Assembly: GCA_002454505.1 (NCBI GenBank)
Contig: DKJA01000079.1
Span: 1 to 6,066, forward strand
Direction of reading: 5' to 3'
DNA from: Oxalobacteraceae bacterium UBA6704
Lineage (GTDB): Bacteria > Pseudomonadota > Gammaproteobacteria > Burkholderiales > Burkholderiaceae_D
DNA length: 6,066 nt
The translations under genes and the position numbers were made by a program. Below, in pieces: positions 1 to 5,545 of this stretch (the first letter of the stretch is position 1; each line of letters begins with the position of its first letter). The notes under the pieces are model-generated. The model was given only the letters and a program-made list of their open reading frames with translations. It had not been told where the DNA came from and searched no databases.

Positions 1-88
1 CCATGCGTGTCAAAGCCATGTTCCTGTGCACGTACACCGCCATGCGTGTCAAAGCCATGATCCTGTGCACGTAATCTGCCATGCGTGT
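1..88. repeat. 39-bp tandem repeat, two full units plus start of a third
   Basis: Unit 1 is 1-39 and unit 2 is 40-78; both begin with CCATGCGTGTCAAAGCCATG, followed after one variable base by TCCTGTGCACGTA and a variable five-base tail ending in G. By eye the two units differ at four positions (35 of 39 identical). A third unit starts in exact register at 79 but keeps only CCATGCGTGT before diverging at 89. The period is exactly 39, a multiple of three. The array starts at the window edge, so more copies may lie to the left. It sits beyond the hairpin that ends hppA, between hppA and an unseen neighbour. The function is unknown: it could be an intergenic repeat family, a protein-binding array, or the repetitive 3' end of a plus-strand gene. 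Confidence 0.9.
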
Positions 89-115
89 AACACGGAACGT
101 CGAACGAAACCGATA

Positions 116-141
116 CCGCGACACCCTGTAAGGTGTCGCGG
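116..141 (-). terminator. Hairpin after hppA, probable intrinsic terminator
   Basis: CCGCGACACC (116-125) and GGTGTCGCGG (132-141) are perfect reverse complements, giving a 10-bp GC-rich stem with a 6-nt loop. It lies 11 bp beyond the hppA stop codon. In the direction of hppA transcription it is followed by TATCGGTTTCGTT, which is only moderately T-rich, so it may be a weak terminator or mainly a 3'-end stabilising structure. Confidence 0.7.
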
Positions 142-152
142 CACCATGACCG

Positions 153-2189
153 TTACAACAACGGCACCAGCAGCAGCGCCACGATGTTGATGATCTTGAT
201 CAGCGGGTTCACCGCCGGGCCGGCCGTGTCCTTGTACGGGTCGCCTACCGTGTCGCCGGTCACCGCGGCCTTGTGCGCCTCGGAACCCTTGCCGCCGTGG
301 TTGCCGTCCTCGATGTATTTTTTCGCGTTGTCCCACGCGCCGCCGCCCGTCGTCATCGAGATGGCCACGAACAGGCCCGTGACGATCGTCCCCATCAGCA
401 TGCCGCCCAGCGCGGCGGGGCCCAGCAGCATGCCGACGAGGATCGGCACGATCACCGGCAGCAGCGACGGCAGGATCATCTCGCGGATCGCCGAGGCGGT
501 CAGCATGTCCACCGCCTTGTCGTATTCCGGCCGGCCCGTGCCGTCCATGATGCCCTTGATGTCGCGGAACTGGCGCCGCACCTCGACCACCACGGCGCCC
601 GCCGCGCGGCCCACCGCCTCCATCGCCATCGCGCCGAACAGGTAGGGAATCAGGCCGCCGATGAACAGCCCGACGATCACCATCGGGTTCGACAGGTCGA
701 ACGTGATCGCCTTGCCCACCGACTCCAGCGCGTGCGTGTAATCGGCGAACAGCACCAGCGCAGCCAGGCCCGCCGAACCGATCGCGTAGCCCTTGGTGAC
801 GGCTTTCGTCGTGTTGCCCACCGCGTCCAGCGGATCGGTGATCGCGCGCACCGAGTCGGGCATGCCGGCCATTTCGGCGATGCCGCCGGCGTTGTCGGTG
901 ACGGGGCCGTAGGCGTCGAGCGCCACGATGATGCCGGCCATCGACAGCATCGCCGTCGCGGCGATGGCGATGCCGTACAGGCCGGCCAGCTGGTACGACA
1001 CGAGGATCGCCACGCACACGGCCAGCACGGGATAGGCGGTGGACTTCATCGACACGCCCAGGCCGGCGATGATGTTGGTGCCGTGGCCCGTCGTCGACGC
1101 TTCGGCGATGTGGCGCACCGGCCTGAAGTCGGTGCCGGTATAGAACTCGGTGATGTACACCATCAGCCCCGTCAGCACGATGCCGACCACGGTGGCGCCC
1201 ATCAGTTGCCAGCGCATCGCGTCGTCCGTCCACAGCAGCCATGTGACGATGGCAAAGCCGACCAGCGACAGCATGGCCGACCACCACAGCCCCGTGTACA
1301 GCGCCGCCATGATCTTCTTGCCCGGCTTGGCCTTGACGAACAGGCAGCCGACGATCGACGCGAGGATCGACACGGCGCCCAGCAGCAGCGGATACAGCAC
1401 GGCCTCGCGCGTGGCGTCGGCAAACATCAGCGCGCCGAGCAGCATGGTGGCGATCAGCGTCACGACATAGGTTTCAAACAGGTCGGCCGCCATGCCGGCG
1501 CAGTCGCCCACGTTGTCGCCCACGTTGTCGGCGATGACGGCGGGGTTGCGCGGATCGTCCTCCGGAATGCCCGCCTCCACCTTGCCCACCAGGTCCGCCC
1601 CCACGTCGGCGCCCTTGGTGAAGATGCCGCCGCCCAGCCGGGCGAAGATGGAGATCAGCGACGCGCCGAACGCGAGGCCGATCAGCGGCTGGATCACGTC
1701 GTGCTGCGTCAGTGCCGGCGACGGAAAGGCGGCCGAGGCCAGCGTGGCCAGCAGCCAGTAGAACAGCGCCACGCCCAGCAGGCCCAGGCCCACCACCAGC
1801 AGGCCGGTGATCGCGCCGCTGCGGAAGGCCACGTCCAGCGCGTCGTTCATGCTGCGCGTGGCCGCCTGCGCCGTGCGCACATTGGCGCGCACGGAAACGT
1901 TCATGCCGATGAAGCCGCAGGCGCCGGACAGCACCGCGCCGATCAGGAAGCCCAGCGCCGTATGGGTACCGAGCAGGAAGAAGATGGCCACCAGCAGGAT
2001 GGCGCCGACGATGCCGATGGTGCGGTACTGCCGCGCGAGATAGGCCCCGGCGCCCTGCTGGATCGCCGTGGCGATCTCCTGCATGCGCGGATTGCCCGCG
2101 TCCTGGCGCAGGATCCAGCTGCGCGACCACAACCCGTACACCACGGCGATGACGCCGCACGCCACCACGAACCACAGACTGGCTGCCAT
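153..2189 (-). CDS. hppA: Proton-translocating membrane pyrophosphatase, K+-independent type
   Basis: This encodes a 678-residue polytopic inner-membrane enzyme that hydrolyses pyrophosphate and pumps protons. The length and the many hydrophobic helices from the N-terminus to the end fit the family. Visible signatures are the pyrophosphate-binding segment DVGADLVGKVE (195-205), the acidic DNVGDNVGDCAGMAADLFE motif (221-239), DAYGPVTDNAGGIAEM (425-440) and a C-terminal acidic/lysine region around GDTVGDPYKDTAGP (645-658). The segment GNTTKAVTKG (458-467) has Lys462 and Thr465 where K+-dependent enzymes carry Ala and Gly/Ala, so this should be the K+-independent, H+-pumping class. The ATG at 2189 is chosen because AGGGGA lies 5 nt upstream and the protein then begins directly with the first membrane helix; an in-frame start further upstream (2255) would add a basic non-family extension. 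It is separated from adk by that gene's terminator, so it probably has its own promoter. It may recycle pyrophosphate made by biosynthetic enzymes such as KdsB (inference). Confidence 0.97.
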   Translation of the reverse strand: MAASLWFVVACGVIAVVYGLWSRSWILRQDAGNPRMQEIATAIQQGAGAYLARQYRTIGIVGAILLVAIFFLLGTHTALGFLIGAVLSGACGFIGMNVSVRANVRTAQAATRSMNDALDVAFRSGAITGLLVVGLGLLGVALFYWLLATLASAAFPSPALTQHDVIQPLIGLAFGASLISIFARLGGGIFTKGADVGADLVGKVEAGIPEDDPRNPAVIADNVGDNVGDCAGMAADLFETYVVTLIATMLLGALMFADATREAVLYPLLLGAVSILASIVGCLFVKAKPGKKIMAALYTGLWWSAMLSLVGFAIVTWLLWTDDAMRWQLMGATVVGIVLTGLMVYITEFYTGTDFRPVRHIAEASTTGHGTNIIAGLGVSMKSTAYPVLAVCVAILVSYQLAGLYGIAIAATAMLSMAGIIVALDAYGPVTDNAGGIAEMAGMPDSVRAITDPLDAVGNTTKAVTKGYAIGSAGLAALVLFADYTHALESVGKAITFDLSNPMVIVGLFIGGLIPYLFGAMAMEAVGRAAGAVVVEVRRQFRDIKGIMDGTGRPEYDKAVDMLTASAIREMILPSLLPVIVPILVGMLLGPAALGGMLMGTIVTGLFVAISMTTGGGAWDNAKKYIEDGNHGGKGSEAHKAAVTGDTVGDPYKDTAGPAVNPLIKIINIVALLLVPLL

Positions 2190-2194
2190 ATATG

Positions 2195-2200
2195 TCCCCT
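2195..2200 (-). promoter_or_regulatory. hppA ribosome binding site
   Basis: Read on the minus strand this is AGGGGA, preceded by a run of A and 5 nt from the ATG at 2189. It is a strong Shine-Dalgarno match and decides the hppA start. Confidence 0.85.
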
Positions 2201-2233
2201 TTTTATCGACTTTGGTAAATCGGACTTCACACA

Positions 2234-2252
2234 CCGCCCGTACCACGGGCGG
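2234..2252. promoter_or_regulatory. Perfect palindrome in the hppA leader
   Basis: CCGCCCGT (2234-2241) and ACGGGCGG (2245-2252) are perfect reverse complements around a 3-nt centre, about 45 bp upstream of the hppA start. No T-run follows it in the hppA direction, so it is not a standard terminator. It could be an operator or an mRNA leader hairpin. I could not recognise a convincing -35/-10 pair around it. Confidence 0.45.
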
Positions 2253-2255
2253 CAA

Positions 2256-2278
2256 ACGAAACGACTACACGAAACGAC
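2256..2278. repeat. Tandem decamer ACGAAACGAC in the hppA leader
   Basis: ACGAAACGAC occurs at 2256-2265 and again at 2269-2278, identical, with 3 bp between copies (13-bp period). On the minus strand it reads GTCGTTTCGT twice. It directly adjoins the palindrome at 2234-2252. The two together look like a possible regulator-binding region for hppA, although the 13-bp period is not a helical turn and chance cannot be excluded. Confidence 0.5.
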
Positions 2279-2335
2279 AGCATCGGGACGGTGCGAATGC
2301 CACGCAACAGCGCCCGTCGGCCAAAGGGGGCCGGC

Positions 2336-2364
2336 AAATGAAAAGCGGACCCGCAGGTCCGCTT
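2336..2364 (-). terminator. Intrinsic terminator of adk
   Basis: On the minus strand AAGCGGACC, a TGCG loop and GGTCCGCTT form a perfect 9-bp stem (2343-2364) starting 7 bp after the adk stop codon. The T-rich stretch TTTTCATTT overlaps and follows the end of the stem. This is a textbook Rho-independent layout and should separate adk from hppA. Confidence 0.85.
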
Positions 2365-2371
2365 GTTTGGT

Positions 2372-3028
2372 TTATTCCGCCAGCGCGGCGAATGCCCGGT
2401 CGCGGATCTGCTCCACGGGTCCCACGCCTTCGATCTTGCGGTATTTCGGTGCGACGGCGTCGCCCGATTGCGCCCACTCGTTGTAGTAACCGAGCAGCAC
2501 TTCCGTCTGATTGTGGTAGACGTCCAGGCGCTTCTTCACGACTTCGGCCTTGTCGTCGTCGCGCTGCACCAGCGGTTCGCCGGTGACGTCGTCCTTGCCT
2601 TCGACCTTCGGCGGATTGAACTTGATGTGGTACACGCGGCCGGAACCGGGGTGGCAGCGGCGGCCATCGATGCGCTCGATGATCTGCTCGTCCGGCACGT
2701 CGATTTCCAGCACGTAGTCGATCTTCACGCCGGCATCCTTCATTGCGTCGGCTTGTGCGATCGTGCGCGGGAAGCCGTCGAACAGGTAGCCGTGGGCGCA
2801 GTCGGCGTCCTGCAGGCGGTCCTTGACGAGGCCGATGATGATGTCGTCGGAGACGAGCTGGCCGGCATCCATGACCTTCTTCGCGGCGATGCCCAGCGCG
2901 CTGCCGGCCTTGATGGCCGCCCGCAGCATGTCTCCCGTGGAGATCTGCGGAATGCTGTACTTTTCCTTGATGAAGTTGGCCTGGGTGCCCTTGCCGGCGC
3001 CGGGGGCTCCTAACAAAATGAGACGCAT
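2372..3028 (-). CDS. adk: Adenylate kinase
   Basis: This is a cytoplasmic enzyme that interconverts ATP + AMP with 2 ADP and so sets adenylate energy charge. The 218-residue length matches the long bacterial form. The P-loop GAPGAGKGTQ is at residues 7-16, the AMP-binding segment around STGDMLR at 30-36, and the signature DGFPRT at 84-89. The LID insertion runs from about 122 to 160 and starts with GRRCHPGSGRVYH; it has a single cysteine, so it is the zinc-free type. The ATG at 3028 has an AGGA ribosome site a few bases upstream and gives the canonical MRLILLGAPGAGKGT start. It lies 123 bp downstream of kdsB and is closed by its own terminator. Its neighbour order is common in Burkholderiales (recalled, not searched). 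Nothing unusual was seen. Confidence 0.98.
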   Translation of the reverse strand: MRLILLGAPGAGKGTQANFIKEKYSIPQISTGDMLRAAIKAGSALGIAAKKVMDAGQLVSDDIIIGLVKDRLQDADCAHGYLFDGFPRTIAQADAMKDAGVKIDYVLEIDVPDEQIIERIDGRRCHPGSGRVYHIKFNPPKVEGKDDVTGEPLVQRDDDKAEVVKKRLDVYHNQTEVLLGYYNEWAQSGDAVAPKYRKIEGVGPVEQIRDRAFAALAE

Positions 3029-3092
3029 AAAAGTCCTAAAACGATTTTAATAATATGTTGGTAAACGTGTCCGGTTGGTGACGAAACTTACC
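3029..3092 (-). promoter_or_regulatory. AT-rich leader upstream of adk, possible promoter
   Basis: The 30 or so bases before adk are sharply AT-rich compared with the rest of the window, and contain TATTAT on the minus strand (3050-3055) as a possible -10 element. No good TTGACA-like box is found 16-18 bp further upstream. The gap lies after the presumed kdsB terminator, so a promoter for adk is expected here, but the exact site is a guess. Confidence 0.3.
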
Positions 3093-3132
3093 ACAAAAGG
3101 CCGCCCTTCCGCCACTTTGCGGACCTTTTTGT
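3093..3132. terminator. Imperfect hairpin after kdsB, possible bidirectional terminator
   Basis: ACAAAAGGCCGC (3093-3104) can pair with GCGGACCTTTTTGT (3119-3132) if one A and one T are left unpaired, with a 14-nt loop. Both arms end in A/T runs, so either strand would show a GC-rich stem followed by T residues. It starts about 20 bp after the kdsB stop codon and is the likely end of the exbB-to-kdsB transcript. The imperfections make it less certain than the adk terminator. Confidence 0.5.
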
Positions 3133-3151
3133 CATGCAAATTAGCAAATAC

Positions 3152-3901
3152 TCAGTCGAAGTGAGCGCGCACGCGGGCGAGGTCTTCGGGGGTATCGACA
3201 CCGGGGGCCGGTGCGGCGTCGGTGACGTGCACGGCGATAGGATGGCCATGCCACAGCACGCGCAGCTGTTCGAGCGCTTCGATGCTCTCGAGCGGCGACA
3301 CGGCCAGCAGCGGATAGGCTTGCAGGAAGTCGTTGCGGTAGGCGTACAGGCCGATGTGGCGCAGCGGCGCATAATTTTCCGGCAGCGCCGCTTGCGACCG
3401 GGCGAACGCATCGCGCGCCCACGGAATCGTGGCGCGGCTGAAGTACAGCGAGCGGCCGTTCTTGTCCAGCACCACCTTCACCACGTTCGGATTGAACGTA
3501 TCGGCCACGTCATGCAGCGGATGGGCGCACGTGGCCATCGGCACGTCGGCACCGATGCGCGCCGCGCAGGCGGCCAGCAGCGCCGGATCGATCAGCGGTT
3601 CGTCGCCCTGCAGGTTGACCACCACGGCATCCGGCGCCAGGTCCAGCGCGCGCGCCACTTCGGCGATGCGGTCGGTGCCGGACGGGTGATCGGCACGCGT
3701 CATGAAAGCTTCGATGCCGTGCTGCGCGCAGGCGGCCAGGATCGATTCGTGGTCGGTGGCCACCGCGATGCGGGCGGCGCCGGACAGCGCGGCACGCTCG
3801 GCCACGCGGACGATCATCGGCTTGCCGCCGATGTCGGCCAGCGGCTTGTTCGGCAGCCGCGTCGAGGCCAGCCGCGCGGGGATGATGACGGTGAAGCTCA
3901 C
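3152..3901 (-). CDS. kdsB: 3-deoxy-manno-octulosonate cytidylyltransferase (CMP-Kdo synthetase)
   Basis: This cytoplasmic enzyme activates Kdo: CTP + Kdo gives CMP-Kdo + pyrophosphate, supplying the sugar that WaaA transfers to lipid IVA. The 249-residue length is typical. Family motifs are the nucleotide-binding N-terminus VIIPARLASTRLPNKPL (5-21) with IGGKPMI (24-30), VVNLQGDEPLI (94-104, Asp100 expected to bind Mg2+), RHIGLYAYR (181-189), LESIEALEQLR (204-214) and GVDTPEDL (234-241, second acidic metal site). The start is GTG at 3901, because the conserved MSFTVIIPAR start falls there and no ATG serves better. The ribosome site before it is weak, so translation may be coupled to the upstream Trm112-like gene, whose stop codon lies 16 bp away. 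Together with lpxK it serves lipid A-Kdo synthesis. Confidence 0.97.
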   Translation of the reverse strand: MSFTVIIPARLASTRLPNKPLADIGGKPMIVRVAERAALSGAARIAVATDHESILAACAQHGIEAFMTRADHPSGTDRIAEVARALDLAPDAVVVNLQGDEPLIDPALLAACAARIGADVPMATCAHPLHDVADTFNPNVVKVVLDKNGRSLYFSRATIPWARDAFARSQAALPENYAPLRHIGLYAYRNDFLQAYPLLAVSPLESIEALEQLRVLWHGHPIAVHVTDAAPAPGVDTPEDLARVRAHFD

Positions 3902-3917
3902 GGCTTATTCAACCGCT

Positions 3918-4094
3918 TCATTCAACACTGTCCTGCAGCGTGCGGGCTTCGTCCGCCCACATGATCGGAATGCCGTCACGGACCGGGTAGGCCAGGCGGT
4001 CGCCCCGGCAGATCATCTCCTGGGCCTTCTTGTCGTATTCCAGCGGCCCCTTGCATACGGGGCAGACGAGGATGTCAAGCAAACGTGCGTCCAC
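3918..4094 (-). CDS. ycaR: Trm112/UPF0434 (YcaR-like) small zinc-ribbon-type protein
   Basis: This encodes a 58-residue soluble protein of the Trm112-like family, E. coli YcaR type. It has the family start MDARLLDILVCPVCKGPL with Cys11 and Cys14, a third cysteine at 29, and the conserved YPVRDGIP segment (36-43). Trm112 in eukaryotes and archaea activates methyltransferases; the role of the bacterial short form is not established. The start is GTG at 4094: GGAG sits 7 nt upstream, and the family N-terminus begins exactly there. An in-frame ATG at 4130 would add 12 non-family residues, and the ATG at 4099 is in a different frame. The gene overlaps the end of lpxK by 20 bp and is followed 16 bp later by kdsB, the same lpxK-ycaR-kdsB order as in E. 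coli (recalled). Coupled expression with Kdo-lipid A genes is likely; a function in that pathway is inference. Confidence 0.93.
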   Translation of the reverse strand: MDARLLDILVCPVCKGPLEYDKKAQEMICRGDRLAYPVRDGIPIMWADEARTLQDSVE

Positions 4095-5103
4095 GGCATT
4101 TCTCCACAATGTGTTCGGCCAGCGCGGCATCGATGCGCGCCGAGACCGGGACGACCCACAGCCGCGGATCGTCCTTCAGTTCTTCGATATGCGCGCATTT
4201 TACTGCATCCTTCTCCGTCATCAAGATCAGGTCCGCGTCCAGCGCCGCAAAGGGGCGGTCGAGGAAATCGTGATGGTCGGGCAGCGGCAGCTCCTGGAAC
4301 ACCAGGCCGGCGTCGGCCAGCATGGTGAAAAAGCGCCGCGGATTGCCGATGCCGGCCGCCGCGACGACCTTGCCGCCGCGCTGCGCCAGCTCGGCCAGCG
4401 GCACCCGCTCGCGGCGGTCGGCCAGCCGTTCGGCCACGTCGCCGGCCAGCGTCATCCGGTAAGGATCGCCGCCGACGTTTGCCGCCAGGGCCGGTGTCAA
4501 TGCGGGCGTGTTGACGACGGTGACGTCGCGCCGCCGTGACGGCGGCTCGCGCAGTGGCCCCGCCGGCAGCGTCCAGCCATTGCCGGTGCCGCGGCCGTCG
4601 AACAGCACGATCTCCAGGTCGCGCCGCAGCGCGTAATGCTGCAGGCCGTCGTCGGTGACGATCAGGTTCACGCCGGGATGCGCGGCCAGCAGCGCCTGCC
4701 CCGCCGCCACGCGGTCGCGGCAGACGACCACCGGGCAGCCGGTGCGGGTGGCGATCAGCACCGGTTCGTCGCCCACGTCGGCCGGCGTGGACAGCGGCGT
4801 CACGGGCCGCGGCGCACTGCCCTTGCTGCCGAAGCCGCGCGAGATGACGCCCGGCGTGAAGCCGGCCGCCTGCAGCTGCTGCACCAGCCAGATCGTCAGC
4901 GGCGTCTTGCCGGTGCCGCCGATGAAGATGTTCCCGACGACGATCACCGGCACCGGCAGCCGGCCCGATCGCAGCACGCCGGCGCGGTACAGCAGGCCGC
5001 GCAGGCTAGTGAGCGCGCGGAACACCAGCGACACGGGATACAGCGCGCAGGCCAGCGGACCGCGGTGCAGCCAGGTCCGCGTCAGCGTCGATTCGAGACT
5101 CAT
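4075..5103 (-). CDS. lpxK: Tetraacyldisaccharide 4'-kinase
   Basis: LpxK phosphorylates the 4' position of tetraacyldisaccharide-1-phosphate with ATP, giving lipid IVA at the cytoplasmic face of the inner membrane. The 342-residue length is normal. A hydrophobic N-terminal segment (about 16-43) fits membrane association. It is followed by the P-loop VVGNIFIGGTGKTP (55-68), SRGFGSKG (88-95), DVGDEP (109-114), the acidic DDGLQHYAL (151-159), FDGRGTGNGWTLPAGPLREP (168-187), DHHDF (276-280) and LMTEKDAVKC (294-303). By family knowledge the GDEP aspartate and a DHH histidine form the catalytic pair, and both are present. The ATG at 5103 is 10 bp after the exbD stop; the ribosome site is poor, which suggests translational coupling. 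The 3' end overlaps the start of the Trm112-like gene. All expected motifs are intact. Confidence 0.97.
   Translation of the reverse strand: MSLESTLTRTWLHRGPLACALYPVSLVFRALTSLRGLLYRAGVLRSGRLPVPVIVVGNIFIGGTGKTPLTIWLVQQLQAAGFTPGVISRGFGSKGSAPRPVTPLSTPADVGDEPVLIATRTGCPVVVCRDRVAAGQALLAAHPGVNLIVTDDGLQHYALRRDLEIVLFDGRGTGNGWTLPAGPLREPPSRRRDVTVVNTPALTPALAANVGGDPYRMTLAGDVAERLADRRERVPLAELAQRGGKVVAAAGIGNPRRFFTMLADAGLVFQELPLPDHHDFLDRPFAALDADLILMTEKDAVKCAHIEELKDDPRLWVVPVSARIDAALAEHIVEKCRGRTFA
4102..4105 (-). promoter_or_regulatory. Ribosome binding site of the Trm112-like gene, inside lpxK
   Basis: CTCC on the plus strand reads GGAG on the minus strand, 7 nt before the GTG at 4094. It lies within the last codons of lpxK and fixes the start of the small gene. 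Confidence 0.75.
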
Positions 5104-5113
5104 CGGCCGGGGA

Positions 5114-5536
5114 TTACTTGCCGCTGCCCGTCTGCGCCGCGAACGTGAGCTTCTCGAAGCCGGCGATGCGCGCCGCCTCCATCACGTTGACGACCATCTG
5201 GTGCATCGCGAACTGGTCGGCGTTGACGACGACGACCGGGCTGCTGCCCGGCTTCGCCGCGCCCTTCAATGCCTGGGCGAGGCCGGCCACGTCGCGGAAC
5301 GACACGGGTTCGCGGTTGATCGTGTAGTTGCCCTTGGCGTCGATGGTGACGTCGATCTGGTCCGGCTGTTCGACGGCCTTCTGCGCATCGGCCGTCGGCA
5401 GCGTGATCTGCAGCTCGGTGAAGCGGCTGTACGTCGTCGTCACCATCAGGAAGATCAGGATCACCAGCAGCACGTCGATGAACGGGATCAGGTTGATCTC
5501 CGGGTCTTCCCGGCGCCGGCCTTTGCGGAAGTTCAT
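5114..5536 (-). CDS. exbD: ExbD/TolR-family biopolymer transport protein
   Basis: This encodes a 140-residue inner-membrane protein with one N-terminal helix and a periplasmic domain. It partners ExbB in a proton-driven motor that energises outer-membrane or envelope processes. The N-terminus is short and basic (MNFRKGRRRED). It is followed by INLIPFIDVLLVILIFLMVT (14-33), in which Asp21 matches the protonatable aspartate of ExbD (Asp25 in E. coli). The periplasmic part carries LQITLPTAD and a C-terminal VVVVNAD...MVVNVMEAARIAGFEKL pattern typical of the family. AAGG lies 7 nt before the ATG at 5536. It follows exbB by 9 bp and precedes lpxK by 10 bp. No TonB gene or receptor is visible, so the process it powers cannot be told from this window; TolR-like use is possible but exbD is the better name from the context. 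Confidence 0.93.
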   Translation of the reverse strand: MNFRKGRRREDPEINLIPFIDVLLVILIFLMVTTTYSRFTELQITLPTADAQKAVEQPDQIDVTIDAKGNYTINREPVSFRDVAGLAQALKGAAKPGSSPVVVVNADQFAMHQMVVNVMEAARIAGFEKLTFAAQTGSGK

Positions 5537-5545
5537 GCGCCGGCC

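Noticed and set aside
2..160. Plus-strand frame with repeated His and Cys residues across the 39-bp repeats
   Set aside because: It resembles a metal-binding pattern only because the repeat is read twice; it runs through the hppA terminator hairpin and has no start or ribosome site in the window.
49..1287. Long minus-strand open frame of 412 codons across the hppA 3' half
   Set aside because: It is out of frame with the clearly conserved hppA, its product is Arg/Gly/His-rich low-complexity sequence typical of shadow frames in high-GC DNA, and it has no family motif.
2190..2255. Longer hppA start at 2255
   Set aside because: The extra 22 residues are not family-like, cover the leader palindrome, and the ATG at 2189 has the strong AGGGGA site.
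2318..2333. Short inverted repeat CGGCC/GGCCG beside the adk terminator
   Set aside because: A 5-bp GC stem is expected by chance in DNA this GC-rich and has no supporting T-run.
273..2486. Plus-strand open frame of 737 codons opposite hppA
   Set aside because: It is antisense to hppA and runs into adk; its composition is dominated by Arg, His, Gln and Asp, as expected when GC-rich membrane-protein codons are read on the other strand.
4095..4130. Longer Trm112-like protein from the ATG at 4130
   Set aside because: It would add MPRWPNTLWRNA, which is lpxK sequence in another frame; the GTG at 4094 has a GGAG site and gives the family N-terminus.
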